Origin: Clostridium brassicae | GTDB taxonomy: Bacteria > Bacillota > Clostridia > Clostridiales > Clostridiaceae | Length of the DNA stretch: 64,000 bases | Assembly: GCF_026738875.1 (NCBI RefSeq) | Contig: NZ_JAPQFJ010000006.1 | Span: 62,001-126,000 of the forward strand | Reading direction: 5' to 3' | Shown: piece by piece, positions 34,342 to 44,164 of the stretch | Layout of the letters: the number at the start of each line of letters is the position of its first letter | Numbering within the stretch: position 1 is the stretch's first letter | Notes under the pieces: model-generated | Database searches by the model: none | What the model was told of the DNA's origin: nothing | Seen by the model: only the letters and a program-made list of their open reading frames with translations | Program-made: the position numbers and the translations under genes

Positions 34342-34760
34342 TGAATATAGATAAGGATATTTTATACTTTGATTTGCATAAGATGAAAAAAGAAGATGCT
34401 ATTAAACTAGCAGGAGAGAAATTGTTAGAACATGGATTAATTGATCCAGAGTATATAGACTCTATGTTAGAAAAAGAAAAGACAGATCAGACATATATAG
34501 GAAATAATGTAGCCATTCCTCATGGAAAATTAGAAGGAAAGAAATATGTTAAAAAATCTGGAGTAGTTATATTACATTTTAGAGATAGTATAGATTATAG
34601 TGGAAATGATGTAAACCTTGTCATAGGCATAGCTGGTTTAGAGGGAGACCATCTACAGATATTATCTGAAATAGCCATAAAACTTTCTTCTGTGGAAAGA
34701 GTAGAGAATTTAATAAATGCAGGTTCACCAGAAGAATTTATAGATATATTTAAAAATTAA
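34341..34760 (+). CDS. Mannitol-family PTS EIIA component, 139 aa
   Basis: Single EIIA domain of the fructose/mannitol type; the phosphohistidine is His61 in NVAIPHGK. It passes phosphate from HPr to EIIB. The ATG overlaps the EIICB stop (TAATG). Last gene of the operon. Confidence 0.85.
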   Translation: MNIDKDILYFDLHKMKKEDAIKLAGEKLLEHGLIDPEYIDSMLEKEKTDQTYIGNNVAIPHGKLEGKKYVKKSGVVILHFRDSIDYSGNDVNLVIGIAGLEGDHLQILSEIAIKLSSVERVENLINAGSPEEFIDIFKN

Positions 34761-35201
34761 GTAAGATTAAGATAATTATTTTATTTCTTATTTCACAAGT
34801 TTCAATGAAAGATATGTTACATTGGTTAATAATTTATTAGAGCATAGTCTCTAAGTGTAAATTAGGTTAATAGCCATAATTTCCTAAAATTTTCTTCTCT
34901 AGAAGTAAATTTTAAAATTTAGAGAAGATTCAATAAATAGGATATCACTTAAAGCTTTAAAGCTAGTGTGATAAGATCCATAGACCTAGAATGTCCTCGA
35001 AAAAACTAACAACCATAATTATGGTTAATTATGGTTAAAACTTTAGTTTGATAGGTGGTGAGATTTATTTGATGGTTCTTTAAGGAAACCAATCACCTAA
35101 AACAGTGTTTTAATTATTAAAATAAGAAATAAACCAATTTTAGTGTTTTCTAAAATTGTAGGATTGAGCTGTTGATAAATATAATTTGTAAGTGGAATGA
35201 G
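34761..35201. other. Intergenic region with several inverted repeats and no ORF
   Basis: Contains hairpins around 34940-34972 (TATCAC...GTGATA), 35008-35038 (CCATAATTATGG with a following ATTATGG copy) and 35053-35099 (TAGGTG...CACCTA). A structured RNA is possible, but I recognise no known riboswitch consensus. Confidence 0.35.
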
Positions 35202-35227
35202 CTCCTGATATACTTCAGGAGTTTTTT
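35202..35227 (+). terminator. Hairpin terminator
   Basis: CTCCTG/CAGGAG stem with TTTTTT; it ends the structured intergenic stretch and could close a small RNA. Confidence 0.7.
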
Positions 35228-35428
35228 CTGTATCTGTAGTCCACTAAAAAAATTTTAAAATTTATTAAAAAACTATGTGGCAAAAAGATATTGCTTAGAA
35301 TATGAACAATACAAAAATTAGAAGTTTTTTCTTCATTATGTTATAATTAGTTCAATTAAAAATAGCTGATGATAATTATACTTTTATCATTAAAATTAAA
35401 TGTATTAATTGATGGGAGAATGATAATA

Positions 35429-36013
35429 ATGAACAATCAAGAGCAAAAACAAAAAAAGGAAAATCCAAGTTTAGTACTAGAAAAATTATTAAAATCTAGA
35501 TCAATTATAATTTCTGGAGAGATCAATCAAGAGTTAGCAGAAAAAGTAACTACACAACTCTTAATTCTACAAGAAATGGGAGATGAACCGATAAAATTAT
35601 TTATCAACAGCCAAGGCGGTCATGTGGAAGCTGGTGATACTATTCATGATATGATTAAGTTTATTAAACCACGTGTTATTGTAATTGGTACTGGTTGGGT
35701 TGCAAGTGCTGCTATAACAATTTACCTTGGAGCTGAAAAACAAGATCGTTATTCTTTACCAAACACAAGATATATGATACATCAGCCATTAGGTGGATTT
35801 AATGGTCAAGCTACAGATATTGGTATTGAGGCAGAGGAGATAATGAGAGTACGTAAGAGAATTAATAACATAATAAGCGAAGCTACTGGTCAACCGTTAG
35901 AAAAAGTAGAAAAAGATACAGACAGAAATTATTGGTTAAATGCTTGCGAAGCAGTTGATTATGGAATAGTAAATAAAGTTATTTCAAAATATGAGGAATT
36001 AGAGAATTTATAA
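35429..36013 (+). CDS. ClpP-family serine protease paralogue, 194 aa
   Basis: Catalytic residues fit ClpP: Ser93 (GWVASAA), His118 (YMIHQP) and Asp163 (EKDTDR). It differs from housekeeping ClpP in the sequence around Ser and in an N-terminus rich in Gln/Lys, and it is not next to clpX or tig, so it is probably an accessory ClpP. ATG 35429 follows GGGAG; the ORF opens earlier at 35369 without a site. It is monocistronic with its own terminator. Confidence 0.8.
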   Translation: MNNQEQKQKKENPSLVLEKLLKSRSIIISGEINQELAEKVTTQLLILQEMGDEPIKLFINSQGGHVEAGDTIHDMIKFIKPRVIVIGTGWVASAAITIYLGAEKQDRYSLPNTRYMIHQPLGGFNGQATDIGIEAEEIMRVRKRINNIISEATGQPLEKVEKDTDRNYWLNACEAVDYGIVNKVISKYEELENL

Positions 36014-36020
36014 TTGTATA

Positions 36021-36067
36021 AATAGAATTTGAAGTATGTTTTGCATACTTCAAATTCTATTTTTTTT
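36021..36067 (+). terminator. Terminator of the clpP paralogue
   Basis: An 18-bp perfect stem starting AATAGAATTTGAAGTATG with a 5-base loop, then a T-run. Confidence 0.85.
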
Positions 36068-36077
36068 CGTTTTAAAA

Positions 36078-36094
36078 GTCGGAAACGTTTTTGT
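36078..36094. promoter_or_regulatory. LacI-type operator, upstream site of the CGTase gene
   Basis: GTCGGAAACGTTTTTGT, about 60 bases before the expected transcription start; close to the site at 38472. Confidence 0.55.
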
Positions 36095-36106
36095 AGGTAT
36101 CACATC

Positions 36107-36136
36107 TTGATAAAAATAAACAAAAAGTCCTATAAT
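36107..36136 (+). promoter_or_regulatory. Promoter of the CGTase gene
   Basis: TTGATA (36107-36112) and TATAAT (36131-36136), 18 bases apart. Confidence 0.65.
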
Positions 36137-36144
36137 TAACTTAA

Positions 36145-36157
36145 GAAAAACGTTTTC
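36145..36157. promoter_or_regulatory. LacI-type operator overlapping the CGTase transcription start
   Basis: GAAAAACGTTTTC, a near-palindrome centred on ACGT directly downstream of the -10 box. Binding by the LacI-family regulator (or CcpA) would repress. Confidence 0.6.
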
Positions 36158-36191
36158 AAAAGTAAAATAATAAAGATATGGGGGTGCTTTT

Positions 36192-38354
36192 ATGCATAAA
36201 AAATTAAAAAAATTTAAATTGTCTTACATGCTGTTTAGTTTAACTGTAGCTATTAGTATGCTATTTTCTCCTTTAAGCTATAATTCAAAAACTTTAGCAG
36301 CAGATTCTTATCCACAAGATGCATCAGTAAATAATAAAGTAAATTTCAATACTGATGTTATTTATCAAATAGTAATTGATAGATTTTCTGATGGAGATAC
36401 TTCTAATAATCCTAAAGGAGGACTATATGATTCCACCAAAACTAATTTGAAAAAATATTTTGGTGGTGATTGGCAAGGTATAATAAACAAAATTAACGAT
36501 GGCTATCTATCTGATATGGGTATTACAGCTATATGGGTTTCACAACCAGTAGAAAACATTTACAGTGTTTTCCCTGATGGAAGTACATCTTATCATGGAT
36601 ATTGGGCTAGAGATTTTAAAAAGACAAATCCTGCTTTTGGTAGTATGAAAGACTTTAAAAATATGGTTAATGCAGCTCATGCCAAAAATATAAAAGTAGT
36701 AATTGATTTTGCACCTAATCATACATCACCAGCAGATAGAGACAATAGTTCATATGCTGAAAATGGAAGATTATATGATAATGGAAATTTAATTGGTGGG
36801 TATACAAATGATACAAAAAAATTATTTCATCATAATGGAGGAACAGATTTTTCATCAATAGAGGATGGTATATACAGGAATCTTTATGATTTAGCAGATT
36901 TAGATCATCAAAATAGTATTGTAGATTCTTATATGAAAGATGCAATAAAAGTATGGCTTGATACAGGAATAGATGGTATAAGAATGGATGCTGTTAAACA
37001 TATGCCACAGGGATGGCAAAAGAGTTTTATGGATACAGTATATGGATATAAACCTGTGTTTACTTTTGGAGAGTGGTTTTTAGGACAGGGAGAAAGCGAT
37101 CCTAAAAATTCATATTTTGCAAATAACAGTGGAATGAGTTTACTTGATTTTAGATATGCACAAAAAGTTAGACAAGTATTGAGAGATGGCAATGATAATA
37201 TGTATGGCTTAGATTCAGTGATTTCAAGTACAGCTAATGATTATGAACATGTTAATGATCAAGTAACTTTTATAGATAATCATGATATGGATAGATTCCA
37301 AAAGAGTGGAGCAAATACAAAAAATGTAGATGAAGCATTAGTTTTAACATTAACATCTAGAGGAGTACCAGCTATATATTATGGAACTGAACAATATATG
37401 ACAGGTAATGGAGATCCCAATAATAGAGCTATGATGTCAGGCTTTAACAAAACAACAAATGCTTATAAAATAATCCAAAAGCTAGCTCCTTTAAGAAAAA
37501 CAAATCCTGCTATAGCTTATGGAACAACACAACAAAGATGGATTAACAATGATGTTTATATATATGAAAGAAAGTTCGGAAATAATGTAGCATTAGTTGC
37601 AATTAATAAGAACCAACTATCAAGTTACAATATTTCAAATGCTATAACAGCTTTGCCACAAGGAAATTACAAAGATGTACTAGGAGGATTAGTTTCAGGA
37701 AATAATATTTCAGTAGATTCAAAAGGAACAGTTTCAACATTTACTTTAGCACCAGGTGCATGTGCAGTATGGAGTTATGTAGCAACTTCTAATAGTCCTA
37801 TGATTGGTAACGTAGGAAATCCTATGGCTGAACCAGGAGAAATAGTTACTATAGATGGAAGAGGTTTTGGAGCTACAAAAGGAAGTGTACTATTTGGAAA
37901 TAAAACTGCAAGCATAGTATCTTGGTCTGATAGACAAGTAAAGGTTAAGGTACCTAATGTATCAGCAGGTAAAATAAATGTATCATTAAAAACATCATCA
38001 GGAATACAATCAAACATATTTGAAAATTATGATGTATTGACAGGAAAACAGGTTTCAGTAAGATTTGTGGTTAACAATGCAAATACACAATTAGGAGAAA
38101 ATGTATATTTAGTAGGAGACGTAAATGAACTTGGAAGTTGGGATACATCAAAAGCATTAGGAGCTATGTATAATCAAGTTGAATATAAATATCCTACTTG
38201 GTATTTTGATGTTAGTGTTCCAGCAGGAAAAACTATAAATTTTAAATTTATAAAGAAAAATGGCAGTAAAGTTACTTGGGAGAGTGGAAATAATCATGTA
38301 TATACTACACCAACAAATAGTACAGACAGTGTAATAGTTGATTGGCAGAATTAG
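36192..38354 (+). CDS. Secreted cyclodextrin glucanotransferase (GH13), 720 aa
   Basis: A Sec signal peptide spans about 1-37. The GH13 catalytic domain follows with Asp266 ([12 protein letters not shown]), Glu294 (FTFGEWFLG) and Asp365 ([10 protein letters not shown]). Then come an all-beta C domain, an IPT/TIG domain (about 535-620) and a C-terminal CBM20 starch-binding domain (about 622-720). This A-B-C-D-E layout and segments such as [13 protein letters not shown] and [12 protein letters not shown] fit CGTases, which make cyclodextrins from starch; a maltogenic amylase is the alternative. GGGGGTG precedes the ATG. Its products suit the cyclomaltodextrinase and ABC transporter downstream. 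Confidence 0.88.
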   Translation: MHKKLKKFKLSYMLFSLTVAISMLFSPLSYNSKTLAADSYPQDASVNNKVNFNTDVIYQIVIDRFSDGDTSNNPKGGLYDSTKTNLKKYFGGDWQGIINKINDGYLSDMGITAIWVSQPVENIYSVFPDGSTSYHGYWARDFKKTNPAFGSMKDFKNMVNAAHAKNIKVVIDFAPNHTSPADRDNSSYAENGRLYDNGNLIGGYTNDTKKLFHHNGGTDFSSIEDGIYRNLYDLADLDHQNSIVDSYMKDAIKVWLDTGIDGIRMDAVKHMPQGWQKSFMDTVYGYKPVFTFGEWFLGQGESDPKNSYFANNSGMSLLDFRYAQKVRQVLRDGNDNMYGLDSVISSTANDYEHVNDQVTFIDNHDMDRFQKSGANTKNVDEALVLTLTSRGVPAIYYGTEQYMTGNGDPNNRAMMSGFNKTTNAYKIIQKLAPLRKTNPAIAYGTTQQRWINNDVYIYERKFGNNVALVAINKNQLSSYNISNAITALPQGNYKDVLGGLVSGNNISVDSKGTVSTFTLAPGACAVWSYVATSNSPMIGNVGNPMAEPGEIVTIDGRGFGATKGSVLFGNKTASIVSWSDRQVKVKVPNVSAGKINVSLKTSSGIQSNIFENYDVLTGKQVSVRFVVNNANTQLGENVYLVGDVNELGSWDTSKALGAMYNQVEYKYPTWYFDVSVPAGKTINFKFIKKNGSKVTWESGNNHVYTTPTNSTDSVIVDWQN

Positions 38355-38398
38355 TATAGCTTAAAGAGATCTACTCTATTAAGATATTCAATTAATTT

Positions 38399-38446
38399 AA
38401 GAGATGTATCATAATGATTTTTAGATTATTATGATATATCTTTTTT
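38399..38446 (+). terminator. Terminator of the CGTase gene
   Basis: AAGAGATGTATCATAAT pairs with ATTATGATATATCTT, then T residues. Confidence 0.8.
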
Positions 38447-38471
38447 ATAGAGAATAGATACAATACAAAAT

Positions 38472-38485
38472 CGGAAACGTTTTCG
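38472..38485. promoter_or_regulatory. LacI-type operator upstream of the LacI-family gene
   Basis: CGGAAACGTTTTCG, one mismatched pair from a perfect palindrome, shared with the two CGTase sites. Confidence 0.55.
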
Positions 38486-38736
38486 AAGTGCTTTATACAT
38501 GTAATATGTTGTAAAGAAAATGGCAAAAGATTATACTATAAGTAAAGTAAAAACTACATAAAATATCCAAATTTATATACTTATGGCTGTAACATATAGG
38601 AATGATAGTCTTTTATTAGTTCTCATCCATTTTAAAAAATAATGTATTTGTGGTGAATATATTATATTTCAATAGGCTGGAAAAGTCAACGTTGTATGAC
38701 TTAAGGCAACTTTGCTATAAATAAGGAGAGACGTAT

Positions 38737-39726
38737 ATGAGTACTATTAGAGATGTTGCAAAAGCATGTCATGTTTCTATATCTACAGTTTCTAGAGCTT
38801 TGAATGGATATAATGATATAAGTAATGAAACAAAAAAGCTAGTAATAGACGTTGCTAGAAAATTAGAATATGTACCTAATCGAAATGCTGTAGAATTAGT
38901 TAAAAAGAATAATAAGAAATTAGTTATTATAGCTAGAACATTAGATGAAGAGTACAATTTATTTGATATTTTAAGAGGATTGTACAATTATGCAGAAGAG
39001 ATTGACTATGAAGTACTTCTATTTACTTTAGTAACTTCAATAAAAAAAGGAAAAAGTTATTATGAATTTTGTAAAGAGAATAATATTGAAGGTGCGTTAA
39101 TGTATGGAATACATACAAATGATCCATTTATGGAAGAATTAATCAGGAAAGATTTTCCTTCAGTGTTCATTGATTGTGATGTAGTTAGTCGAAACACTGG
39201 AAATATAAGTATTGATAATTATGAAGCAGCTTATGAGGAAGTAAGTTATCTAATAAGTAGAGGTTGCAAGAATATAGTGACAATACAAGGTGGCAAGGAC
39301 TCTTATGTTACTAAAGAAAGAGTCAAAGGGTACAAGGATGCTTTAATTGATGGAGGTATATTGTTAGACGAAACTAACATATTTTATAGTGATTTTAGTG
39401 AGTCTGTTGCAGAAAGTATAACTTTAAATATTATGAAGAATAAGAAGATTGATTCAATATTTTGTGGTGCAGATAGTATTGCAATAGGTGTTTATAGTGC
39501 ATTAAAGAAACTAAATATAGTAGTGCCTAATGACGTAAGTGTAGTAGGATTTGGGGATAACAGTATAGCAAAAAATTTAACGCCATCTTTGACAACAATA
39601 AGACAGAATATGTATGAGTTTGGATATAGTGGTGGAAAATTGTTATATAAGTTAATTAACAATAAAAAAGCATCAAATGTTATAAGAATTAAATATGAAT
39701 TTATAAAAAGAGAATCTGTTATATAA
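38737..39726 (+). CDS. LacI-family transcriptional regulator, 329 aa
   Basis: N-terminal helix-turn-helix (TIRDVAKACHVSISTVSRALNG) and hinge, then a periplasmic-binding-protein-like ligand domain with VVGFGDNSIAKNLTPSLTTIRQN near the end. AAGGAGAG precedes the ATG. Its location between CGTase and cyclomaltodextrinase, and three matching palindromes near both genes, make it the likely maltodextrin/cyclodextrin-responsive repressor. Confidence 0.85.
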   Translation: MSTIRDVAKACHVSISTVSRALNGYNDISNETKKLVIDVARKLEYVPNRNAVELVKKNNKKLVIIARTLDEEYNLFDILRGLYNYAEEIDYEVLLFTLVTSIKKGKSYYEFCKENNIEGALMYGIHTNDPFMEELIRKDFPSVFIDCDVVSRNTGNISIDNYEAAYEEVSYLISRGCKNIVTIQGGKDSYVTKERVKGYKDALIDGGILLDETNIFYSDFSESVAESITLNIMKNKKIDSIFCGADSIAIGVYSALKKLNIVVPNDVSVVGFGDNSIAKNLTPSLTTIRQNMYEFGYSGGKLLYKLINNKKASNVIRIKYEFIKRESVI

Positions 39727-39787
39727 GATGTAATATATGGAGCTAAAACACTTAAAAGGAGATGAATAAACCATTTAATATGTATCA

Positions 39788-40029
39788 ATGTTGGACAACT
39801 TATGTGGTGATGTAACATGGGTTCAGCATAATAAAATAATAAAAGCTATAGAGGTATGTGGAAGTCATAAAATATTGTTTGCAAACGATATACCAATAAA
39901 TTTAAATAAAACTTATAAATTTTATGAAAATTATTTCAACAAAAAAATATAAATGATGAAGATTTTAAGAATATAATGTATAAAAATTATATGAAGGTAT
40001 TTAAATTAAATGACATAGAAAAGGAGTAG
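39788..40029 (+). pseudogene. Amidohydrolase C-terminal remnant with frameshift
   Basis: One frame reads LCGDVTWVQHNKIIKAIEVC-GSHKILFANDIPI and stops at 39951; the adjacent frame continues with NDEDFKNIMYKNYMKVFKL, the usual last helix of metal-dependent amidohydrolases (family 2). The N-terminal two thirds are missing. Confidence 0.55.
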
Positions 40030-40035
40030 AAAAGA

Positions 40036-41865
40036 ATGCATAAAAAAATTACCAGAGCGGCAGTACATCATATGCCTAAAAGTAATTATTCATATGGATA
40101 TGATAATGAAACATTACATATTAGAGTTAAAACTAAAAAAGGAGAAGTTAAAAGAGCTAGTATTAGAATTGGAGACCCATATATATGGGATGCAGGTGGT
40201 TGTGATGGTGGAAATATGAATGCAAAAGGAGGAGTGTGGATAGGTGGTAAAACTTATCCAATGCGAAAAGAGTTAGAAACAGAATATTTTGATCATTGGA
40301 TAGTTGAATATAAACCAGATAAAAAGCGAGCTAGATATGCATTCATATTAGAAGGAGAAGAAGAAACCATACTCTTTACTGAAAAAAAGGTATATGAGTT
40401 AGATGGTAAAGAGGATGAAAAAAAATTCTGCAAAATAGAAGATTTTTATTGTTTCCCTTATTTAAATTCAGCAGATGTTGCAAAGCCTCCTAAGTGGGTT
40501 AAAGATACAGTTTGGTATCAGATATTTCCAGATAGATTTTGCAATGGAGATCATTCTATAGATCCAGTTAATGTAGAACCATGGGGAACAGAGCCAACAG
40601 GAGATAATTTTATGGGAGGAGATCTCCAAGGTGTAATAAATAAACTTGATTATTTAAGTGATTTGGGTATTACAGGTTTGTACTTTTGTCCAATTTTTAA
40701 TGCTACATCTAATCATAGATATGATACTATTGATTATTTACAAATAGATCCTAGATTAGGGGATAAAGAAGTTTTTAAAAAATTAGTTAAAGAAGCACAT
40801 AGTAGAGGCATGAAAATAATGTTAGATGCTGTTTTTAACCACTTAGGGTATTTTTCTCCTCAATGGCAAGACGTAGTTAAAAATGGAATAAATTCAAAAT
40901 ATAAAGACTGGTTTTATATAAATAAATACCCAGTTATTGATAGACCATTAGATAAGTTAGATTCTGACAATTTGAATTATGAGACCTTTGGAAGAACACC
41001 TAAGATGCCTAAGTTAAATACAGAGAACCCTGAGGTAATAGAGCATTTACTAAAAGTTGGGCGATACTGGGTTGGAGAAATGGATATTGATGGTTGGAGA
41101 TTGGATGTATGTAATGAAGTTGACCATGTTTTCTGGAGAAAGTTTAGAGAAGAAGTTAAAAAAATTAAACCAGAAGTATATATCATAGGTGAAGTATGGC
41201 ATGATGGATTACCATGGCTAATGGGTGATCAATTAGATGCAGTAATGAACTACCCTTTAACTGAAGCATTAGAAAGTTTTTTTTGTACAAATGAGATAGA
41301 TGCAGAAGAGTTCAAATATATGGTTAATAGCATAGCAGTAAGTTATCCTATGCAAGTCAATGAATCGAATTTCAATCTTTTAGATAGTCATGATACTCCA
41401 AGAATATTGACAACTGCAAAGCAGATAAAAGAGAAAGTGAAATTAGCATTTTTATTTATGTTTACACAAGCTGGATGTCCTTGCGTATATTATGGTGATG
41501 AAATTGGAATGGAAGGAAATCAAGGAATGGGAATGGAATTCCATCGCAGATGTATGATATGGGATGAAGAAAAACAGGATAAAGACATGTTTAACTTTAT
41601 TAAGAAATTGATAAAGTTAAAAAAAGATAATGATGAATTTAAATTATTAAAGAATATTTGGGTAATGGCTGAAAGTAACAATAATAGCTTAATCTATTTA
41701 AAAGGGGATATAGCGATAATAATTAACAATAATGATTATGAAGCTGTGATGGACATACCTAATGATTTCAAAAACAGAGAAGTTTTAGACTTATATAATT
41801 CTAAAAAGATTATATTGAGAGAACAGGTAAAATTAAAACCATATGAATTTAAAATAATAAAATAA
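40036..41865 (+). CDS. Cyclomaltodextrinase/neopullulanase-type GH13 enzyme, 609 aa
   Basis: No signal peptide, so intracellular. Residues 1-120 form the N-terminal CBM34-like domain; the GH13 core has NHRYDTIDY, catalytic Asp in DGWRLDVCNEVDH, Glu in IIGEVWHDG and Asp in LLDSHDTPR. Length and N-domain fit cyclomaltodextrinases, maltogenic amylases and neopullulanases, which open cyclodextrins to maltose and glucose. AAAGGAGTAG precedes the ATG. It probably acts on cyclodextrins imported by the next three genes. Confidence 0.85.
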   Translation: MHKKITRAAVHHMPKSNYSYGYDNETLHIRVKTKKGEVKRASIRIGDPYIWDAGGCDGGNMNAKGGVWIGGKTYPMRKELETEYFDHWIVEYKPDKKRARYAFILEGEEETILFTEKKVYELDGKEDEKKFCKIEDFYCFPYLNSADVAKPPKWVKDTVWYQIFPDRFCNGDHSIDPVNVEPWGTEPTGDNFMGGDLQGVINKLDYLSDLGITGLYFCPIFNATSNHRYDTIDYLQIDPRLGDKEVFKKLVKEAHSRGMKIMLDAVFNHLGYFSPQWQDVVKNGINSKYKDWFYINKYPVIDRPLDKLDSDNLNYETFGRTPKMPKLNTENPEVIEHLLKVGRYWVGEMDIDGWRLDVCNEVDHVFWRKFREEVKKIKPEVYIIGEVWHDGLPWLMGDQLDAVMNYPLTEALESFFCTNEIDAEEFKYMVNSIAVSYPMQVNESNFNLLDSHDTPRILTTAKQIKEKVKLAFLFMFTQAGCPCVYYGDEIGMEGNQGMGMEFHRRCMIWDEEKQDKDMFNFIKKLIKLKKDNDEFKLLKNIWVMAESNNNSLIYLKGDIAIIINNNDYEAVMDIPNDFKNREVLDLYNSKKIILREQVKLKPYEFKIIK

Positions 41866-41868
41866 ATC

Positions 41869-41892
41869 TCCAGGGTTAGACATCGGATAAAT
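41869..41892 (+). repeat. Structured repeat element, copy 3 (end fragment only)
   Basis: CTCCAGGGTTAGACATCGGATAAA joins the CCAGGGT and AGACATCGGATAAA segments of copy 1 (28107-28230) without the roughly 100-bp hairpin between them. It sits in the short gap between the cyclomaltodextrinase and the binding-protein gene, just before its ribosome binding site. Confidence 0.6.
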
Positions 41893-41910
41893 AATAAGGA
41901 GGAGTTTTTT

Positions 41911-43110
41911 ATGAAGAAAAAAGGATTATTAGCAGCTTTAATGGTGGCATTAGTTACAACAAGTTTATTTACAGGCTGTGGAAAATCTAAGGGGGCAGAC
42001 CAGTTAACAATATGGACTAAACTTCCAGAAAAGGAGGTTCCAGTTTTACAGAAAGCAGCAGATAAATGGGCAGAAAAAGCTGGGAAAAAGGTAAATGTAA
42101 TTAGAGATGATGGTGACTTTCAAGCATTCTTACAAGCAGCAAATTCATCACAAGGACCAGATATCTATTTTGGATCAGCTCACAATCAATTAGCATCATA
42201 TCAAAAAGCTGGATTGCTAACAGAAATACCAGAAAAGTACATAGAAAAAAGTAAATATATAAATGATAGAGTATGGGATGCCGTATCATTAGAGGGGAAG
42301 ACATATGCAATTCCTATTTCATTTGAAACAACAGCATTATATTACAATAAGGATTTAGTTAAGGAAGCTCCTAAAACAATGGAAGATTTAATAAAACTTG
42401 CAGCAGCAAAAGGAAAAAATTCATTTCAATTTAATATTACAGATCAATATACAGATTTAGGTTTTCCATTAACTAATGGTGGGTATATATTTAAAAAAGA
42501 GGGAGATAAGTTCAATGTTAATGATATAGGATTGGCAAATGAAGGGGCAAAACAAGGATTTAAAATGCTTCAAGATTTTGTTGTTAAATATAAGTTTATG
42601 CCGGCCGATATAAAGGGAGATATTGCTTTAACAAACTTTAAAGAAGGAAAGACAATGTTTTATATTTCAGGTCCATGGGATATTGCAGGGTTGAAAGAAA
42701 AAGGTGTAAACTTTGGTGTGATAGAAATTCCAAGTATTGCTGGAAAGCCATTTACGCCAATGTCAGGTGTACAATGTGGATTTGTTAGTGCAAAATCTTC
42801 TAAACAAGATTTAGCATTGGAATGTTTAAATTACTTAGTAGGAGAAACACAACAAGGTTTATATGAGAAAGGAAAGATTCCAGTAACAAAAGAAATGCTA
42901 AATAAAGATGAAGTAAAGAAGAATGAGTATGTTCAAGCATTTGTTAATTCAGCAAAGAATGCAATCCCAATGCCAAATATTGAAGAGTTGAATGCAGTAT
43001 GGAAACCTATGGAAAACATTCAAAGGATTTTAAAAGGAGAAGATGTAAATAAAGTAGCTAAGGACATAGTAGATGGAATTAAGAAGGGGATACAAGTACA
43101 AAATCAATAG
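41911..43110 (+). CDS. Maltodextrin/cyclodextrin-binding lipoprotein, 399 aa
   Basis: Lipoprotein signal peptide with lipobox LFTGC (Cys23). The mature part follows the MalE/GanX-type solute-binding fold: QLTIWTKLPEKEVPVLQKAADKW, GPDIYFGSAHNQLASY, YAIPISFETTALYYNKDLV. It delivers linear or cyclic maltodextrins to the two permeases that follow. AAGGAGG precedes the ATG. Confidence 0.85.
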   Translation: MKKKGLLAALMVALVTTSLFTGCGKSKGADQLTIWTKLPEKEVPVLQKAADKWAEKAGKKVNVIRDDGDFQAFLQAANSSQGPDIYFGSAHNQLASYQKAGLLTEIPEKYIEKSKYINDRVWDAVSLEGKTYAIPISFETTALYYNKDLVKEAPKTMEDLIKLAAAKGKNSFQFNITDQYTDLGFPLTNGGYIFKKEGDKFNVNDIGLANEGAKQGFKMLQDFVVKYKFMPADIKGDIALTNFKEGKTMFYISGPWDIAGLKEKGVNFGVIEIPSIAGKPFTPMSGVQCGFVSAKSSKQDLALECLNYLVGETQQGLYEKGKIPVTKEMLNKDEVKKNEYVQAFVNSAKNAIPMPNIEELNAVWKPMENIQRILKGEDVNKVAKDIVDGIKKGIQVQNQ

Positions 43111-43161
43111 AGATAAGAAATATAAAAATCTCCTTTTATACACAAATAGGGGTGAAGATAA

Positions 43162-44163
43162 ATGAGAGCTATTAAGGAAAATTCTAATCGTTTACCATTT
43201 GAAAGAAGAAAATATACATCATTTAAAATGAAATCAAAGAAGAAAAATTCTAATAAAGAAAACTTAAAAGCATTTAAATTTTTAGCACCGTCATTAATTA
43301 GTATGTTTATTTTATCGATTATTCCAATATTATTAACAATTTTTATAGCATTTACAAATTATAATTTAAAAACTGTTAATACAGGTTGGAAATTTGTTGG
43401 CCTAGACAATTTTAAGAATATTATAAATGGACCATTAAAAGAAATTTTTATGCCTGTATTTGGCTGGACATTAGTATCAGCTACTCTTATTACAATAGGA
43501 AGTTTTGCTTTAGGATTGATATTTGCAAAGATAGTTTCAAATAAAAATTTGAAAGAAGCTTCAATATATAAAGCACTCCTAATAATTCCATGGGCATTAC
43601 CAGCATCAATAATTATTATAGCATTTGAGGGTCTTTTAAATAGTCAATATGGAGCAATAAATGAATGTTTAATGCAATTACATTTGATTAAAGAACCTAT
43701 AATGTGGTTAACAGAAGCTGGACCTGCAAGAATAGCTGTTATTTTAATTAGCATATGGATAGGTTTCCCTTATATGATGAATGTTTGTATTGGAGGTCTA
43801 TCAGCAATCCCAGATACATATTATGAGGCGGCAGATATAGATGGGGCTTCTAGAATGCAAAAGTTTTTTAAAATAACACTTCCTTGTTTAGCTAAAACTA
43901 CATATCCTTTATTAATAGGTTCATGGTCAATGAGTTTTGGTAATGCAGGAGTAGCATTATTACTATTTAAAGGGGGACCGGTAAGAGCAAATTCCCCTTT
44001 TGCTGGATATACAGATATACTAGCATCTTCTGCATATAGTATGTCTACTAAGTTTGGAAGATTTGAACTTGCAGCAACACTTTCTATAATAATGTTTGTT
44101 ATTGTTGGTGTAATTTCATTTATTCAAATGAGAGCATCTGGTCAATTTAAAGAGGTGGATTAA
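43162..44163 (+). CDS. Maltodextrin ABC transporter permease, MalF-like, 333 aa
   Basis: Six or more membrane helices with a MalF-type P2-like loop reduced in size and the EAA motif EAADIDGASRMQKFFKITLPCL, which docks the ATPase. A basic N-terminal tail of about 45 residues stays in the cytoplasm. AGGGGTG precedes the ATG. Gene order E-F-G is standard. Confidence 0.85.
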   Translation: MRAIKENSNRLPFERRKYTSFKMKSKKKNSNKENLKAFKFLAPSLISMFILSIIPILLTIFIAFTNYNLKTVNTGWKFVGLDNFKNIINGPLKEIFMPVFGWTLVSATLITIGSFALGLIFAKIVSNKNLKEASIYKALLIIPWALPASIIIIAFEGLLNSQYGAINECLMQLHLIKEPIMWLTEAGPARIAVILISIWIGFPYMMNVCIGGLSAIPDTYYEAADIDGASRMQKFFKITLPCLAKTTYPLLIGSWSMSFGNAGVALLLFKGGPVRANSPFAGYTDILASSAYSMSTKFGRFELAATLSIIMFVIVGVISFIQMRASGQFKEVD

Positions 44164-44164
44164 T

